A DNA stretch of 42,141 nt from Lindgomyces ingoldianus (GCF_010093535.1 NW_022985204.1:1-42141), one strand, 5' to 3'; counted from the first letter of the stretch, positions 11,569 through 23,622 are shown. Program-made: numbers and translations. The notes: generated by a model from the sequence alone, not told the origin.

Positions 11569-13280
11569 ATACTAAAGTAAACTATAGAATATAAGTGTAG
11601 AAAAATCTTTACTATTAGTAAGTTTTAACTTAAGGTATATATATAAAAGAACCTATGTATAAAAATTAATTAAATACTTAGCTAAATAAATATTAGCTTT
11701 AAAAGCTAAACACTAAAAAAATTAATTAGTACTATATAAATCTAAAACTTAATTAGTCTAGTTATATACTACATTTTAAAGACTTTAACACTATTTTTAC
11801 TATTACTAGTAGATGCTAACTAACTTAGAGCATACTTTAATAACATTTTAAATATTATTATATATAAAAACAAAACTACTATACTTATTATATAAAAATA
11901 AAGACATTTTTTTTAATATTAGTAAAGAAGAATATATATATTTTTTTACTAAATTAAAACTTTACTACCTTTACTACTAATTTCGACACCTTTGCATAAA
12001 AAGACTTTAAAAGATGCTAACTAGCGCTAGCTACAACATTAATGCTATAGTGCTAGAAAAGATTAAAAAGTTTTACTACTTTTACTAATTATATAACTAA
12101 GCCTTATAAAAATTTAAGTTTATAATTAAAAATAACACTTACTTTAACTATAAAGTTATTATTAACATTATATAAATTAATAATAAAAATGTCTTATATG
12201 TTATTAATATAGATATATTATTTTAGACTACTATATTTCTAAAATCTATATCTACACAAGATACTTAGAATGCACTATGTAAATGCTAGATTAACACTTA
12301 TTAAAAGCTCTTAGACTATATTATGTATAACTTTAGTATAAACTTTACTTTAAAAGATTTTTAAGCTTATGTAAAAATTATAAGAGCTATATGTAAGCAG
12401 ATGCCTATAGAAGTATATTAAGCAGTTAAAAAAGTTAAGTGTATGCATACACCTCTCTAACAAGTGTTTAACATTCTAAAGACTAAGCTAGGTAACTGTA
12501 CAGATAATAAGGCTACTTTATAGATAGTAGTTAAGGCTTTAAACAACACAGCTAGCCTGCACAGTTTAGTACCTACACTGCTAGTCTTTAAGGCATACTT
12601 AAGAATTAACTTAAACTTTTTACTATTACTAAACATTATTATATAAGCAAGCGCTGTATAAAAAGTAATAAAAATACTTTAAAAAAACTATATAAAAGTA
12701 AATATTAATTATATAATTAATACTATTACTAAACATTATTACATAAGCAAGTGTAGTATAAAAAGTAATAAAAATACTTTAAAAGAACTATATAAAAGTA
12801 AACATTAATTATATAATTAACACTTATAATAGCCTTATAATATATAAAGTTCTTAACTTTTCTTTTAGCTTAGAGATTATAGCATAAAGGGAGAAAAAAG
12901 GCTAGACTAGCCTATATAAGATTAAGAGCATTAAAGAGAGAGACATTATTATTAAAAAAAATAGCCTACTAAAGCTCTAATGTACACAAGTTAAACTATA
13001 CTATAAAGAAAAAGAGAAAGATAACTTACCTATAATAGATAACCTAGATAAACTAATCTCTATATAAAAAAATTCTCTAAAAAAAAGAAAAAAAAATAGC
13101 CTTATAAAAATATTAAAAAGGTAAAACTAGAGCCTACTATAAACTAAGCCCCTTAAGATAGTAATGCTACACTAGTGCAAAAGAAAAATATAGATACTAG
13201 AAAAAGTAAAAGGTAAAAGAAACTTACATAAAGTCTAGACTAGGTATTTCTAACCTAAAAAAAAAGATAATTAGGCTTTA
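11569..13280 (+). pseudogene. Copia-1 pol remnant, integrase and RT N-terminal part
   Basis: Colinear with 30379-31995 of Copia-4. With TAG/TAA taken as Gln/Trp it reads as the Ty1/Copia integrase: a HHCC-type segment near 11950-12110 and the catalytic-core region to about 12440. It continues into a C-terminal part corresponding to the KLGNCTDNKAILQ...VPTLLVF stretch of Copia-4 (here 12488-12590) and the linker to reverse transcriptase. The 5' part of Copia-1 (5' LTR, gag, protease) is missing to the left because the sequence is interrupted at 11568 by another LTR. It breaks off at the Copia-2 insertion (target copy CTTTA, 13276-13280) and resumes at 19961. Confidence 0.85.
12621..12820 (+). 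repeat. Two 100-bp tandem copies within Copia-1 pol
   Basis: Positions 12621-12720 and 12721-12820 are near-identical, each starting TACTATTACT and ending ATATAATTAA. Copia-3 and Copia-4 carry a single copy at the matching place, so this is a private duplication of Copia-1. At 100 bp it shifts the frame. The second unit resembles the other Copia copies more closely than the first does. Confidence 0.85.
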
Positions 13281-13560
13281 TGTTAAATAGGCTCTAACAG
13301 CTAGCTGCTTATAGTATAAGCACTTAAGTAGCAAGAGTAAGAGTAGTGTACAGTGTGCACAGCGTATAAGGTAGGTAAGGTAAGAGTAACATGTTTCTAG
13401 TTCTATTGCTCTTATCTTTCCTCTATATAAAAAAAAAGAGAGATATTTAGATGTTTATACACAGAGGTTTACACATAGGCATTATGTAACATAGATATAT
13501 AATTCTACTTATGCGCAATTACTTGTATCTAGGCTGTAACACTACTACTGTGTATAGACA
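13281..13560 (-). repeat. Copia-2 3' LTR (280 bp)
   Basis: On the minus strand it reads TGTCTATACAC...CTATTTAACA, one of seven LTR copies of this family here. The outer half (13281 to about 13420) is less mutated than the inner half, where GC-rich family positions have become AT. The purine-rich tract before ACTAG on the inner side (minus strand, about 13585-13561) is the likely plus-strand primer. Confidence 0.93.
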
Positions 13561-13759
13561 CTAGTAACTTTTTTGTTTTGTTTAAAAAGTTACTTTTTGT
13601 ACATGTTACTTCTCTTTTATCTATATAAGTCTATCTAATTACATTCTGCCTTTACTCTACCCTATTTGTTAAGACTTGCCTCTAGTAATGCTGTGCGTTA
13701 GGATAGGCTAGTTACACTATGTAAATAGCTCTTCTCTTCTTTATCCTTTACTTTCTAAG

Positions 13760-14049
13760 TGTAACGATTCTACGAATCGTTCCATCTCAGGTCGCTCAGA
13801 TCCTATCCAAAGGGTCCCTGTATCGGCCCCGACCATGACTTGACCTAGTCCCCTGCAGTTACCCCTATTCCCTCATGTATTTAGTCGCACCTTGCCCCTG
13901 TAGCTAGCTTAGTAGTTTTCTGATATCCTTTTGTACAAGGCCTATAGGTGTCAATGGCATTCCCAGGTTCAGAGTCCCCACGCACTCCCATATGCCTCTG
14001 AGTGGATTCCCACCGCATTCAGACCTATTGTCTTGCCTGCGCTGTTACA
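13760..14049. repeat. Solo LTR, 290 bp, unmutated, inside Copia-2
   Basis: Ends TGTAAC and GTTACA with a perfect target duplication CTAAG (13755-13759 and 14050-14054). It lies in the 3' untranslated region of Copia-2. Base composition is ordinary, with frequent TGA, TGG, TCA and CCA, so it has escaped the RIP that destroyed its host element. It differs in sequence from the solo LTR at 9559-9833 and from the small LTR at 41510-41637. Confidence 0.92.
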
Positions 14050-14189
14050 CTAAGCTCTACTGTACAATCCTCTAGCTCTTTTCTCTTTTTATACAGTGCT
14101 AGCAGTAATAGATCCTTATAATAAAAAAGATAAGTGTGTATAATATAAAAAATAAAAAAATAAAAAAATAAGCTTTATATAAAGGTGTT

Positions 14190-17100
14190 GTTAGTCTAGT
14201 TGGTCTAAAGCATCTTTGCGCATAGAATCTAGCTAGTCTACAGATGCTTCTATCTAAACAGAAAGGTAGTTAGTTAGGACTAATAATTAAAGAGCTTAGT
14301 TTAGTGTTTTCTTTATATATATATTTACTAAGTTATTTTTACTATTAATTTAATTTATCTTAGTAATTTCTTTTTTTTATATAATTTATAGAGTAACATA
14401 ATGTTAATTATAAGTTACTTTTTACTAGTAGTGCCTAGCTTAATAAAGTAATTATATAAAAACCTTAAATCTATATAGATTACTACTAAAATTAGTAGTA
14501 GTTTAAGCATTTATATAATTTACTATAAAGTTATACTAAAAGTAATTATATTATTAAACTCTTTAACTATTCTATATAGTTTACTAGTAAGGACACTCCT
14601 AGTTACTCTTTTACACTTAGTAGAATTTTAGTATATAATGTTGCCTAGTATTTTAAAGCAGTTACTTTACTCTATATAGTCCTTATTACTTAATATAATT
14701 AAAAATCTTAGCTATAAGCTAAAGTTTTTATTATTAGTAAATAATTTATTTATAAAAATAAATAGCTTTACATAATTAAGCTATAATAGTAGAAAAGTAA
14801 AACTATGCTTACTATTATCTATCTACTATTAAATTTATGTGTTAAGTGTGTTAATGTTATTATATAAAAAGTTTATAGTTTATGTAGTAATAAAAAGGTT
14901 AAATGCTACCTCTAGTTAATAAATAGATATAATATATGCCTCTTTTACATGTTACTTAATATATTATTATATAGCATTTTTATTCTTTAAGTTAATTATA
15001 TAAAAGTAGCTTACTTATTTCTTCTAAGTAAAAACTACTATATTATATATAAGTTTAATCTTTTTACTATTAAACTTAATAAGCTGCTTTTTTACTAGAA
15101 TAGTCTTACTTTTTATATAAAACTTTACCTTTTATAGTTTCTTTTTTTCTCTTTACATAAAATTTTTTATTATAATACTTAAAGTGTTATTTATTTATAG
15201 GCTAGTAATACTAAAGGTGTGCTTTTTTATTAGTAATTAAAAAGTAAAGGTTATATAAAAAGATGTGTATATATAGCTTTTTTTTATAGTAGTTATAGTA
15301 TATCTTAAACTAATACAGTTCTAATTTAGCAGCTTTATATAAGGGTTATATAACCTAGAGTATTGTATTTAGTAGAAAGCTCTAGTATATCTTCTTTAGT
15401 AGCTTTATGTATAGCGTGCGCATAAGCTTATCTATTAATTAAATATATACTTATGTAATATTACATAGTTTAAAATACATTTTATATGTAGCTTTTAGGC
15501 TTACTTTTATAGCTAAAAGTAGTCTTTAGCTTATCCTTTAGATAGTTAGTAACTAGGTAAGAATTTCTCTTTTTTTTTATCTAAGTAGCTAGTAAACACT
15601 AGGCAGGATTTCTTATATAGTTAAGTTATTTTGCTTTTTACTTTTTATATAAGGTAGAAGTTAAAAATCTAACTTTTATACCTTATTAAGTTATATGCTA
15701 TAACTTTAAAAGTGCTATTAGTAATTAAAGTGTTTATCTTTATGTAGTCTAATTCTTTAAATAGTTTTTTAGGTATAGTAATTACACTATCTGTATAAAG
15801 CTTAATAGATAAAGCCTAATTATCCTTCTTCTTCTAGGTTAGAAATACCTAGTCTAGACTTTATGCAAGTTTTCTTTGCCTTTTACTTCTTTTAGTATCT
15901 ATATTTTCCCTTTGCACTAGTGCAGCATTGCTATTCTAAGGGGCTTAGTCTATAGTAGGCTTTAGTTCTGCCTTTATAGCATTTTTATAAAGCTATTTTT
16001 TTCTTCTTTTTTCTAAAGAATCCTTTTATATAGAGATTAGTTTATCTAGGTTATTTATTATAAGTAAGTTGTCTTTCTTCTTTTCTTTATAGTACAGTTT
16101 AACCTGTGTACATTAAAGCTTTAGTAGGCTATTTTTTTTAATAATAATGTCTTTTTCTTTAATACTTTTAATTTTATATAAGCTAGTTTAGCCTTTTTTC
16201 TCTCTTTATGCTATAATCTTTAAGCTAAAAAAAAAGTTAAGAACTTTATATATTATAAGGCTATTATAAGTGTTAATTATATAATTAATGTTTACTTTTA
16301 TATAGTTCTTTTAAAGTATTTTTATTACTTTTTATATAGTGCTTACTTATGTGATAATATCTAGTAATAGTAAAAAGTCTAGGTTAATTCTTAGGTATAC
16401 TCTAAAGACTAGCAGCGTAGGTACTAGACTGTGCAGGCTAGCTGTGTTATTTAGAGCCTTAACTACTATCTACAAGATAGCCTTATTATTTGTATAGTTA
16501 CTTAGCTTAGTCTTTAGAATGTTAAATACTTATTAAAGAGGTATATACACACACTTAACTTTTCTAACTACTTAATGTGCTTTTATAGGCATCTGCCTAC
16601 ATATAGCTTCTATAATCTTTATATAAGCTTAAAAATTCTTTAAAGTAAAGTTTATACTAGAGTTATATATAATATAGTCTAGAGGTTTTTAATAAGTGTT
16701 AATCTAGCATTTACATAATGCATTCTAGGTATCTTGTGTAGACATAGATTTTAAGAATATAGCAGCCTAAAATAATATGTCTATATTAATAACATATAAA
16801 ATATTTTTATTATTAATTTATATAATATTAATAATAACTTTATAGTTAAAGTAGGTGTTATTTTTAATTATAAACTTAAATTTTTATAAAGCCTAGTTAT
16901 ATAATTAGTAGAGGTAGTAAAACTTTTTAATCTTTTCTAACACTACAGCATTAATGTTGTAGCTAGCGCTAGTTAGTATTTTCTAGAGTTTTTTTATATA
17001 AAGGTGTCTAAATTAGTAGTAAAGGCAGTAGAGTTTTAATTTAGTAAAGAAAAACATAAATTTTTTCTTACTAACATTAAAAAAAAGTATCTTTATTTTT

Positions 17101-17410
17101 ATATAATAAAAATAGTAGTTTTATCTTTATATATAATAACATTTAAAATAGTGTTAAAGTATGCTCTAAGTTAGTTAGCATTTACTAATAATAGTAAAAA
17201 TAGTGTTAGAATCTTTAAGATATAGTATATAACTAGACTAATTAAGTTTTAGATTTATATAGTACTAATTAATTTTTTTAGTATTTAGCTTTTAAAGCTA
17301 ATATTTATTTAGCTAAGTGTCTAATTAATTTCTATACATAAGTTTTTTTATATATACACCTTAAGTTAGAACTTACTAATAGTAAAGATCTTTACTGCGC
17401 CTGTGTTTTA
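14190..17410 (-). pseudogene. Copia-2 pol remnant: integrase, RT, RNase H
   Basis: Minus-strand counterpart of 30380-33612 in Copia-4, colinear throughout. In the sense direction the integrase occupies about 17410-16300. The linker with the conserved Val-Pro-Thr-Leu-like segment lies near 16440-16400. The reverse transcriptase active-site region (family Val-Asp-Asp) is near 15205-15184, where both Asp codons now read as Asn. RNase H follows to about 14190. Numerous TAG/TAA stops are present on the minus strand. Extents come from alignment by eye with Copia-4. Confidence 0.85.
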
Positions 17411-18900
17411 TAGTTTGCCTTAGTATACTATATAGTATTAGTTATTAAGAATAAACTGCTTAGCATACTCTTTAAGTTTAATGCTATAGATGTCCTCTTT
17501 TATTACATAGTATAAATAGGTAGCAGAGGTAAAGTAGTTAATAGCTTTTTTAGTATTCTTACTCTCTTATTTTATTTTCTTTATATAATGCAAATTATTC
17601 TTTTTCTTAAAGTAACTTTTAAAGTTTTAGATGTATAAAGTAATAGGTTTATATAATAAAGTCTTATTATAAAAAAATTTATATAAGGTAATGTACTAGT
17701 TCTTTACTTATATATAGTTATTATAAGAGTAGTTTAATAACTAATATTTTTTTATAGTAAATAAAGCACTTTTTTATCTGTGTACAGTTGTCTCTAGATT
17801 ATAGCCTAAACCTAGATAAAGATCTTTTATGTTGTCCTCTTTTACATAAAGAGAAGCTTTCTTCTTATTATGTAAACTTTTATTATGCAGAGTTATATTA
17901 GCAGTCTATGTAGTATGCATTAGGCAGTTTCTAGAAGTATTAGTTTACTTTTTAGTTTATAGTAACTTAGAGTAATGCTTATAAGTTACTAAATAAAGCT
18001 TTATATAAAAGCTTAATAGTAAACATAGCATATTCTAGTTTTAGTTATCTTTAACAAGCTTATATAATAGTAGTGTGTTGTAGAACATCTTTTTAGAATT
18101 TTATTTTTAGTGCTTTTTATATAAGTGTAAGCTTATTAATTATTACTTAAAAAACTTTATATAAACTTTTATTAAAGTTTTTTAATTAGTATTATATAAA
18201 AGTTATTATTATTTAGTTTATCTAGTACTAGCTATAGTTTATATTAGTGTTAAAGTAACTGCTTAAAGTGTTATATAAATGCTTCTAGTTATATCTAAAG
18301 CTTCTATTATACATATAGTATATATTTACCTAACCTTTTAAAATATCTAGAAAGATGTTTATATACTAAGTTTCTTAAATATTTAGCTATTAACATAGAT
18401 TAATAAAAAAATTTATTTTATTTATAAAAATGTTATATAGTTAACTTATATAGTTATTATTTTTTTTATGCTTTTTAAAATTATATAATCTTATTTACTA
18501 GAAGTTTTTTTTTAGTAGTTTCTCTTTAGAGTAGAAGTTTATACAGGTTGTAATGTAGTATAGATTGTGCAGGTAGTATTAGTAGTGCATACACTACTGC
18601 AGGCAGTAGTGTGTACAATTAAGGGTGTGGAGCAGGCGTTAGGTAGGGTAGCATGTATTGTTTGTACAGTAATTAGTATAGTGCTAGCTAAAGTGTAAGA
18701 GTAAGTAATACTAGTACATTTAGTATTATTAGCAGCATTATGTTTAGTCTACTTTTATGTAAAGCTTTATATAGTAATAAAAGTTATGTATAAAGCTTTT
18801 TAAGTATAATTACTTTTTTTATACTATATTATATAGCTTTTAGGCTTAAGTACCTTTATTACCTAGTTATAGTGTAATTTTTTTATTCTCTAGCACTTAT
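17411..18900 (-). pseudogene. Copia-2 gag remnant
   Basis: Counterpart of the Copia-4 gag region at about 28980-30380. The zinc-knuckle segment corresponding to CFVC in Copia-4 falls near 17765-17780. It is highly decayed. The N-terminal limit is arbitrary because the 5' leader and gag cannot be separated after RIP. Confidence 0.6.
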
Positions 18901-19267
18901 ATAAGCTTTCTTTTAAATGCGCAGCTAAGTGCTAAGAAGTCTTATAATATTTATTTTTTAACATTTTTTATATATAAGCTTAGAAAAGTAGCGCTTTTTT
19001 AAGTTATTATATATAAATTAGTAATTATGTAACTTATATATAATTAAGTTTATAAGCTTATTAAAGCCTTTAATATATTAATCTTATTATTCTAGTACTT
19101 TAGGCTAGTCTTATTTTATAGTGTTACCTCTAATATTTTTATGTCCTTTATAAGTTATTTATATAATAAAAATTTTTTTTTATTATTACATAAAGTTATT
19201 AGTTGCTAGTAAAATTTTATTATAATAGTATAGTTAATTACTTTTCTAGTAGATTACACAGGTACTG

Positions 19268-19499
19268 CTATTATCTAGCTGCTAGGTTGTGCAGCTTTAA
19301 TAGCTTTAGTGTGCACCTTACACTATCTTCTTCTTACTTTATACAGTAGTAGAGCTTACTATATAATGTAAAGAATTAATCTACTATTATCTAGCTACTA
19401 AGTTATGCAGCTTTAATAGCTTTAGTGTACATCTTACACTATCTTCTTCTTACTTTATATAGTAGTAGAGCTTACTATATAATAGAAAGAATTAATCTG
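19268..19499 (-). repeat. 116-bp tandem repeat (2 units) in the Copia-2 leader
   Basis: Two direct units with period 116 bp starting at 19268 and 19384. The same two-unit repeat occurs at the same place in Copia-3 and Copia-4, so it is a family trait of the 5' leader, not RIP noise. A second, shorter set of repeats built on the motif AAAGTACTTATACTTTATAAAG lies next to it, at about 19520-19640. Confidence 0.85.
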
Positions 19500-19681
19500 C
19501 TATTCTAAAAAATAAGTAACTAAATAAAGTACTTTATAAAGTATAAGTGCTCTATTATTACTTTTCTTAAAAAATAAGTAATAAAATAAAGTACTGTATA
19601 AAGTATAAGTACTTTATAAAGTATAAGTACTTTATTATTACTTTTACTAATTTATAGTTAATTTAATTAACTACTAATTAG

Positions 19682-19960
19682 TGTTAAATAGGCTTTAATA
19701 GCTAGCTACTTATAGTATAAGCACTTAAGTAGTAAAAGTAAGAGTAGTGTACAGTGTACACAGCATACAAGGTAGGTAAAGTAAGGGCAACATGTTTCTA
19801 GTTCTATTGCTCTTGTCTTTTCTTTGTATAAAAGAAAAGAGGATATCTAGATGTTTGTGTACAGAGGTTCGCGCACAAGCATCATGTGACATAGATACGT
19901 GATCCTGCTCGTGCGCGATCGCTTGTATCTAGGCCGCGACGCTGCTGCTGCGTACAGACA
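19682..19960 (-). repeat. Copia-2 5' LTR
   Basis: On the minus strand TGTCTGTACGCAGC...TTAACA. The outer (U3-side) 100 bp or so are GC-rich with intact CGCG and GCGATCGC motifs. The half facing the coding region is RIP-mutated. Same family as the LTRs at 22951, 27851, 33952, 39129 and 41391. Confidence 0.93.
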
Positions 19961-19965
19961 CTTTA

Positions 19966-21651
19966 TTTATTAAGCTTTATATAGATAGTGTAATTACTAC
20001 ACTTAAAAAACTATTTAAGAAATTAAACTATATAAAGATAAACACTTTAATTACTAATAGCACTTTTAAAGTTATAGTGTATAACTTAATAAGGTATAAA
20101 AGTTGGATTTTTAACCTTTACTTTATATAAAAAGTAAAAGGTAAAACAACTTAACTATATAAGAAATTCTACGTAGTGTTTGCTAGCTACTTAAATAAAA
20201 AAAAAAGAAATTTTTACTTAGTTACTAACTATTTAGAAAATAAGCTAAAGACTACTTTTAGCTATAAGAGTAAGCCTAAAAGCTATATATAAAATGCATT
20301 TTAAACTGTGTATTATTATATAAGTATATATTTAATTAATAGATAAGCTTATGTGCACACTATATATAAAGCTACTAAAAAAGATGTGCTAGAGCTTTTT
20401 ACTAAATATAATACTCTAGGTTATATAACTTTTATATAAAGCTACTAAATTAGAACTGTATTAGTTTAAAACATACTATAACTACTATAAAAAAAAGCTA
20501 TATATGCATATTTCTTTATACAACCTTTACTTCTTAATTACTAATAAAAAAGAGCACATTTTTAGTATTACTAGCTTATAAATAGATAACACTTTAAGCA
20601 TTATAATAAAAAATTTTATGTAAAGAGAAAAAAAAAACTATAAAAAGTAAAGTTTTATATAAAAAGTAAAACTATTTTAGCAAAAAAGCAGCTTATTAAG
20701 TTTAATAGTAGAAAAATTAAACTTACACATAACATAGTAGTTTTTACTTAAAAAAGATAAGTAAGCTACTTTTATATAATTAACTTAAAAAATAAGGATG
20801 CTGTATAATAATATATTAAGTAATATATAAAAAAGTATACATTGCATTTATATATTAACTAAAGGCAGCATTTAACCTATTTATTACTACATAAACTATA
20901 AACTTTTTATATAATAATATTAACACACTTAACATATAAATTTAATAGTAAATAGATAATAGTAAGCATAGTCTTACCTTTTTACTATTATAGCTTAATT
21001 ATGTAAAGCTGTTTATTTTTATAAATAAATTATTTACTAATAATAAAAACCTTAGCTTATAGCTAAAATTTTTAATTATATTAAGTAATAAAAACTATAT
21101 AAAGTAAAGTAACTACTTTAAAATACTAGGTAACATTATATACTAAAATGTTACTAAGTGTAAAAGAGTAACTAGAAGTATTCTTACTAGTAAACTATAT
21201 AAAATAGTTAAAGGGTTTAATAATGTAATTACTTTTAGTATAACTTTATAGTAAATTACATAAATGCTTAAACTACTACTAATCTTAGTAGTAATCTACA
21301 TAGATTTAAGGTCTTTATATAACTACCTTATTAAGCTAGGCACTACTAGTAAAAAGTAACTTATAATTAACATTATATTACTCTATAAATTATATAAGAA
21401 AAGAAAAATTACTAAGATAAAATAAATTAATAGTAAAAACAACTTAGTAGATGCATGTATAAAGAAAACACTAAATTAGGCTTTTTAATTATTAGTCCTA
21501 ACTAACTGCCTCTTTGTCTAGATAGAAGCATCTGTGGACTAGCTAGATTCTGTGCGCAAAAATGCTCTAAACTAACTAGACTAATAACACCTTTATATAA
21601 AGCCTATCTTTTTTATTTTTTTATTATACGCACTTATTTTTCTTAGTATAA
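19966..21651 (+). pseudogene. Copia-1 pol remnant, RT and RNase H part
   Basis: Continuation of Copia-1 after the Copia-2 insertion, colinear with 31996-33705 of Copia-4. The active-site segment of reverse transcriptase (family Val-Asp-Asp-Thr) is at about 20581-20592, reading Ile-Asp-Asn-Thr. The RNase H region and the C-terminal tail (KASVD-like near 21525-21560) follow. The match to other Copia copies ends near 21651 in the 3' untranslated region, where a different sequence begins. Many in-frame stops. Confidence 0.85.
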
Positions 21652-21698
21652 GATTAAAAGAGAAGGATATGTAAAAAAGACAGTTTATTTATCTAGTA
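21652..21698. other. Fragment of an unassigned insertion
   Basis: Forty-odd bases that do not match any Copia copy, lying between the break in Copia-1 and the fold-back element. If the proposed inversion is undone they join the unassigned block at 39606-40190 to form one insertion of about 630 bp in Copia-1. TA at 21697-21698 is the fold-back target copy. Confidence 0.5.
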
Positions 21699-22798
21699 AC
21701 GTACTTCACAGGCGAGTTGCTCACACACCTGAGTTGCTTACTTTTGCCAAGACCCCACTAAACCACCTTTCCTACACTAATGCATTCCCCATAACACTAC
21801 TTAGACGCGCTAAAAGAACGTTAGATACAGCTTACACTCTAAGCTTTTAAACAAGACATAAAACTTTTAAAGAAATGTGCTATAGCTATGTGCAAGGTCT
21901 TATAAAAGATAATAAATAACTATAGCACTAGACAACCTTTACAAGCTAATTCTACAGCTAAATTATAAAGGCTAGGTAATAAAAAGAAGCAGGTGATTGT
22001 TAAGACTATACTTAAGCTATATGCGTAAGGAATTTCCCCTTAAATAGCATTTATAGCTAATATAGCTAATTCTTTGCGCGCTAAGCGTAATCTAGGCTAT
22101 GTTTGCATAAACTAGCCTAGTACGTTTATAAAGCGTTATTTAGAGCTTAAAGTAAAGTTTTAAGCGCAAGTATAGTTAAAAGATATTTAGCTAATTATAA
22201 ACCCTATTTTGCTAAAGTTGTACGTGTTATTATCCTAGATGCTATACTTAGCTTTAATATTCTCTACAAGGCTAAACCTGCCCTAAATTACCTTAGGACT
22301 CTTGCAGAGGGCTCTCTTATAGTTGTACTTACACTTAAACATTACTTTAAGCTCTAAATAACGCTTCACAAACGTACTAGGCTAGTTTATGCAAACATGG
22401 CCTAGATTACGCTTAGCGCGCAAAGAATTAGCTATATTAGCTATAAATGCTATCTAAAGGGAAATTCCTTGCGCATATAGCTTAAGTATAGTCTTAACAA
22501 TCACCTGCTTCTTTTTATTACCTAGCCTTTATAATTTAGCTGTAGAATTAGCTTGTAAAGGTTGTCTAGCGCTGTAGTTATTTATTATCTTTTATAGGAC
22601 TTTGCACATAGCTACAGCACATTTCTTTAAGAGTTTTATGTCTTGTTTAAAAGCTTAGAGTGTAAGCTGTATCTAATGTTCTTTTAGCGCGTCTAAGTAG
22701 TGTTGTGGGGAATGCATTAGTGTAGAAAGGGTGGTTTAGTAGGGTCTTGGCAAAAGTGAGCGACTCAGGTGTGTGAGCAACTCGCCTGTGAAGTACGT
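21699..22798. mobile_element. FB-1: 1100-bp fold-back derivative of pogo-2
   Basis: Starts ACGTACTTCAC and ends GTGAAGTACGT, flanked by TA on each side (21697-21698, 22799-22800), the target duplication of Tc1/mariner-pogo elements. Almost the whole element is one inverted repeat: left arm about 21699-22173, right arm about 22325-22798, with a spacer near 150 bp. The arms correspond to the right end of pogo-2 (about 36470-36936), including the 5' side of its transposase gene. The spacer corresponds to about 36340-36480, ending near the first catalytic Asp motif. It has no transposase of its own. A second copy of exactly the same length is at 40193-41292. Confidence 0.92.
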
Positions 22799-22800
22799 TA

Positions 22801-22876
22801 CTTTATTTATTAGAACTTGCCTTAGTAATGCTGTACATTAAAATAGGCTAGTTATACTATGTAAATAGCTTTATAA
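22801..22876 (-). other. Copia-1 3' untranslated fragment, inverted
   Basis: Minus-strand sequence matching 33780-33852 of Copia-4 and 38953-39028 of Copia-3 (the AGCTATTTACATAG ... CTAATAAATAA region). It is in the opposite orientation to the Copia-1 pol segment that precedes FB-1. Its break point is exactly at the TA next to FB-1. Confidence 0.85.
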
Positions 22877-22950
22877 ATAGTGTAAAGTGTTTTAGGCTAT
22901 TATTATTTAGCCTTTATGTGCTTACTTTATAAGTAATTTAGTAGTATATA
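22877..22950. other. Unassigned bases before Copia-3
   Basis: No match in the window. With 39411-39502 they form about 165 bp interrupting the Copia-1 3' region, and Copia-3 is inserted within them. The last five bases (22946-22950, ATATA) are the left target copy of Copia-3. Confidence 0.5.
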
Positions 22951-23230
22951 TGTCTGTACGCAGCAGCAGCGTCGCGGCCTAGATACGAGCGATCGCGCAC
23001 GAGCAGGATCACGTATCTATGTCACATGATGCTTGTGCGCGAACCTCTGTGCGCGAACATCTAGATATCCCCCTTTTCCTCTGTACAGAGGAAAGATAAA
23101 AGTAATAAAACTAAAAACATGTTGCTCTTACCTTACCTACCTTATATACTATGCACACTGTACACTACTCTTACTCTTACTACTTAAGTGCTTATACTAT
23201 AAGCAGCTAGCTATTAAAGCCTATTTAACA
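22951..23230 (+). repeat. Copia-3 5' LTR
   Basis: TGTCTGTACGC...TATTTAACA, 280 bp. The outer 100 bp are GC-rich with intact CpG; the inner half is mutated. The 70-codon open frame at 23033-23245 lies mostly in this LTR and recurs at 27933 only because the LTR recurs, so it is not a gene. Confidence 0.95.
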
Positions 23231-23390
23231 CTAATTAGTAGTTAATTTAATTAACTATAAATTAATAAAAGTAATACTAAAGTACTTATACTTTATAAAG
23301 TACTTTATTTTATTACTTATTTTTTAGAAAAAGTAATAATAGAGTACTTATGCTTTATAAAGTACTTTATTTAGTTACTTATCTTTTAGA

Positions 23391-23622
23391 ATAGCAAATT
23401 AGTTCTTTATATTATATAGTAAGCTCTGCTACTATATAAAGTAAGAAAGAGATAGTATAAGACACATACTAAAGCTATTAAAGCTATATAACTTAGTAGC
23501 TAAATAATAGCAGATTAATTCTTTACATTATATAGCAAGCTCTGCTACTATATAAAGTAAAAAGAAGATAGTGTAAGGCGCACACTAAAGCTATTAAAGC
23601 TGCATAACTTAGCAGCTAGATA
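23391..23622 (+). repeat. 116-bp tandem repeat in the Copia-3 leader
   Basis: Units start at 23391 and 23507, period 116 bp, homologous to the pair at 28291-28522 in Copia-4 and 19268-19499 in Copia-2. Confidence 0.85.

Larger units (their letters stand above)
13281..19960 (-). mobile_element. Copia-2: complete Ty1/Copia element, antisense
   Basis: A complete element inserted in Copia-1 in the opposite orientation. Its 5' LTR is 19682-19960 and its 3' LTR 13281-13560. The target duplication CTTTA flanks it at 13276-13280 and 19961-19965. Without the nested solo LTR it is about 6385 bp, matching Copia-4 (6381 bp). Removing it restores the uninterrupted sequence seen in Copia-4 near 31979-32010, an independent empty-site proof. 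The interior is strongly RIP-mutated. Confidence 0.95.

Noticed and set aside
21699..22798. Long inverted repeat read as an RNA hairpin gene
   Set aside because: TA target copies and pogo-type termini show a transposable element; nothing indicates transcription.
23033..23245. Open frame of 70 codons, repeated at 27933-28145
   Set aside because: Its repetition is explained by the Copia LTR in which both copies lie; low-complexity Leu/Tyr composition and no domain.
23391..23622. Possible CRISPR-like repeat array in the Copia leader
   Set aside because: Only two directly adjoining 116-bp units with no spacers, in a fungal retrotransposon leader.
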